Origin: Streptomyces canus 299MFChir4.1
GTDB taxonomy: Bacteria > Actinomycetota > Actinomycetes > Streptomycetales > Streptomycetaceae
NCBI RefSeq assembly: GCF_000383615.1
Contig: NZ_KB911583.1
Span: 754,788-818,787, forward strand
Direction of reading: 5' to 3'
DNA: 64,000 nucleotides
The notes under the pieces were generated by a model, which made no database searches, was not told where the DNA came from, and worked only from the letters and a program-made list of their open reading frames with translations. A program made the translations under genes and the position numbers. Below are positions 63,231 through 64,000 of this stretch, piece after piece (within the stretch, counting starts at the first letter, position 1; every line of letters begins with the position of its first letter).

Positions 63231-64000
63231 ATGATGACGGCTCGACCGTTACCCCCCGCCGGTACGAGGCTCACCCGGGCTGCCGCCTGGGTGGTGGGCC
63301 TGCTGCTGGTGTTCGCCGTCGTCCCCGCCGCGGTGCAGCCCACCGCGGCCCGGGCCGACAACCCCATCGTCCAGCACGTCTACACCGCCGACCCGGCCCC
63401 GCTGGTCCATGACGGACGGGTCTACCTCTACACCGGGCACGACGAGGACGGCTCCACCTACTTCACCATGAAGGACTGGCGGGTCTGGTCCACCGCCGAC
63501 ATGGTCAACTGGACCGACCACGGCTCCCCGCTCAGCCTGACCACCTTCAGCTGGGCGTCCGCCGACGCCTGGGCGGGCCAGACCGTCGAGCGCAACGGCC
63601 GGTTCTACTGGTACGTGCCGGTGAAGAACAAGGCGACCGGCCGGATGGCCATCGGCGTGGCGGTGTCGGACAGCCCCACCGGACCGTTCCGGGACGCCCT
63701 CGGCCGTCCGCTGGTGGAGAACGGTGAGATCGACCCGACCGTCTTCATCGACGACGACGGCCAGGCCTACCTGTACTGGGGCAACCCGAACCTGACGTAC
63801 GTCAGGCTGAACGCCGACATGACCTCCTACTCGGGGAGCCCCACCAGGATCCCGCTCACCACCGCGGGGTTCGGCACCCGCACCGGCGACCCCAACCGCC
63901 CCACGCTGTACGAGGAGGGGCCCTGGGTCTACAAGCGGAACGGTCTGTACTACCTGGTGTTCGCGGCCAAGTGCTGCTCGGAGTTCATCGCCTACTCCAC
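63231..64000 (+). CDS. Secreted GH43 glycosidase, C-terminus cut by window edge, with a TTA codon
   Basis: At least 256 residues. GGAGG lies six bases before the ATG. Signal peptide ([19 protein letters not shown]) then a GH43 propeller with base Asp in [20 protein letters not shown], middle Asp in [20 protein letters not shown] and acid Glu in [20 protein letters not shown], so all three catalytic positions are present. This branch includes xylosidases and arabinofuranosidases. Codon 7 (63249-63251) is TTA. It lies 58 bases after the GH27 gene and is probably co-transcribed with it. Confidence 0.92.
   Translation, partial: MMTARPLPPAGTRLTRAAAWVVGLLLVFAVVPAAVQPTAARADNPIVQHVYTADPAPLVHDGRVYLYTGHDEDGSTYFTMKDWRVWSTADMVNWTDHGSPLSLTTFSWASADAWAGQTVERNGRFYWYVPVKNKATGRMAIGVAVSDSPTGPFRDALGRPLVENGEIDPTVFIDDDGQAYLYWGNPNLTYVRLNADMTSYSGSPTRIPLTTAGFGTRTGDPNRPTLYEEGPWVYKRNGLYYLVFAAKCCSEFIAYS

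Overview
The window reads as chromosomal DNA of a Streptomyces or a very close relative. GC is very high, third codon positions are almost always G or C, GTG starts and 4-base ATGA/GTGA overlaps are common, and the gene content is typical of the genus: a DUF5133 protein, two SpoIIE-type phosphatases, a five-gene conservon, mycothiol-type DinB enzymes, secreted glycosidases and a sortase substrate. I found no rRNA, tRNA, CRISPR array or insertion sequence. All identifications come from reading the sequence and recalling families; no database search was run.

Layout. 1-4.4 kb: a partial membrane protein, a DUF5133 protein, a GlxA-type regulator divergent from a membrane protein, then a compact graspetide (RiPP) locus of precursor plus ATP-grasp ligase (tgmA-tgmB), and a DUF1232 protein. 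4.6-9.4 kb: a membrane protein with four 33-residue helical repeats converges on a three-gene PaoABC-type molybdenum aldehyde oxidoreductase operon. Four exact 20-bp repeats lie at the junction and push the large subunit past its apparent ancestral stop. 9.5-13 kb: DinB-like protein, an unknown protein, and a PadR regulator with a membrane partner. 13-19 kb: secreted proteins (lamin-tail protein, GH43-AbfB arabinanase, nuclease/phosphatase with lectin domain, PG-binding membrane protein, alpha/beta hydrolase). 19-23 kb: orphan solute-binding lipoprotein, FAD monooxygenase, fprA with an iron-box-like site.

23-29.3 kb: two large SpoIIE/PP2C phosphatases in tandem, one with a 13 x 27-bp disordered linker. 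29.4-32.3 kb: a YheO/DauR-like regulator followed by an ornithine-cyclodeaminase-like enzyme and a D-threonine-aldolase-like enzyme, probably an amino- or hydroxyamino-acid operon. 32.6-43.5 kb: acyl-CoA oxidase-like enzyme, ArsR-SRPBCC pair, lipoprotein, DinB enzyme, hemerythrin, a truncated molybdopterin oxidoreductase, M20 peptidase, a metallophosphoesterase-BON-nucleotidyltransferase operon and a DEDD exonuclease. 43.7-48 kb: an LAETG cell-wall protein, a frameshifted serine hydrolase and a GNAT enzyme.

48.2-52.2 kb: conservon cvnABCDE, a membrane-linked G-protein-like signalling operon ending in a P450-like protein without the ExxR motif; cvnC has a TTA codon. 52.4-58.4 kb: TPR protein, kinase-like protein, OsmC, a second GlxA regulator, a stand-alone GAPDH, a HAD dehalogenase. 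58.5-64 kb: a plant-cell-wall cluster (GH10 xylanase and GH43 in one operon, divergent GH27-CBM13, then a GH43 cut by the window edge). Its promoters, and that of the distant GH43-AbfB gene, share the 9-mer ATTTCGAAC, and two of its genes carry early TTA codons, which suggests joint induction by plant polysaccharide and bldA-dependent timing.
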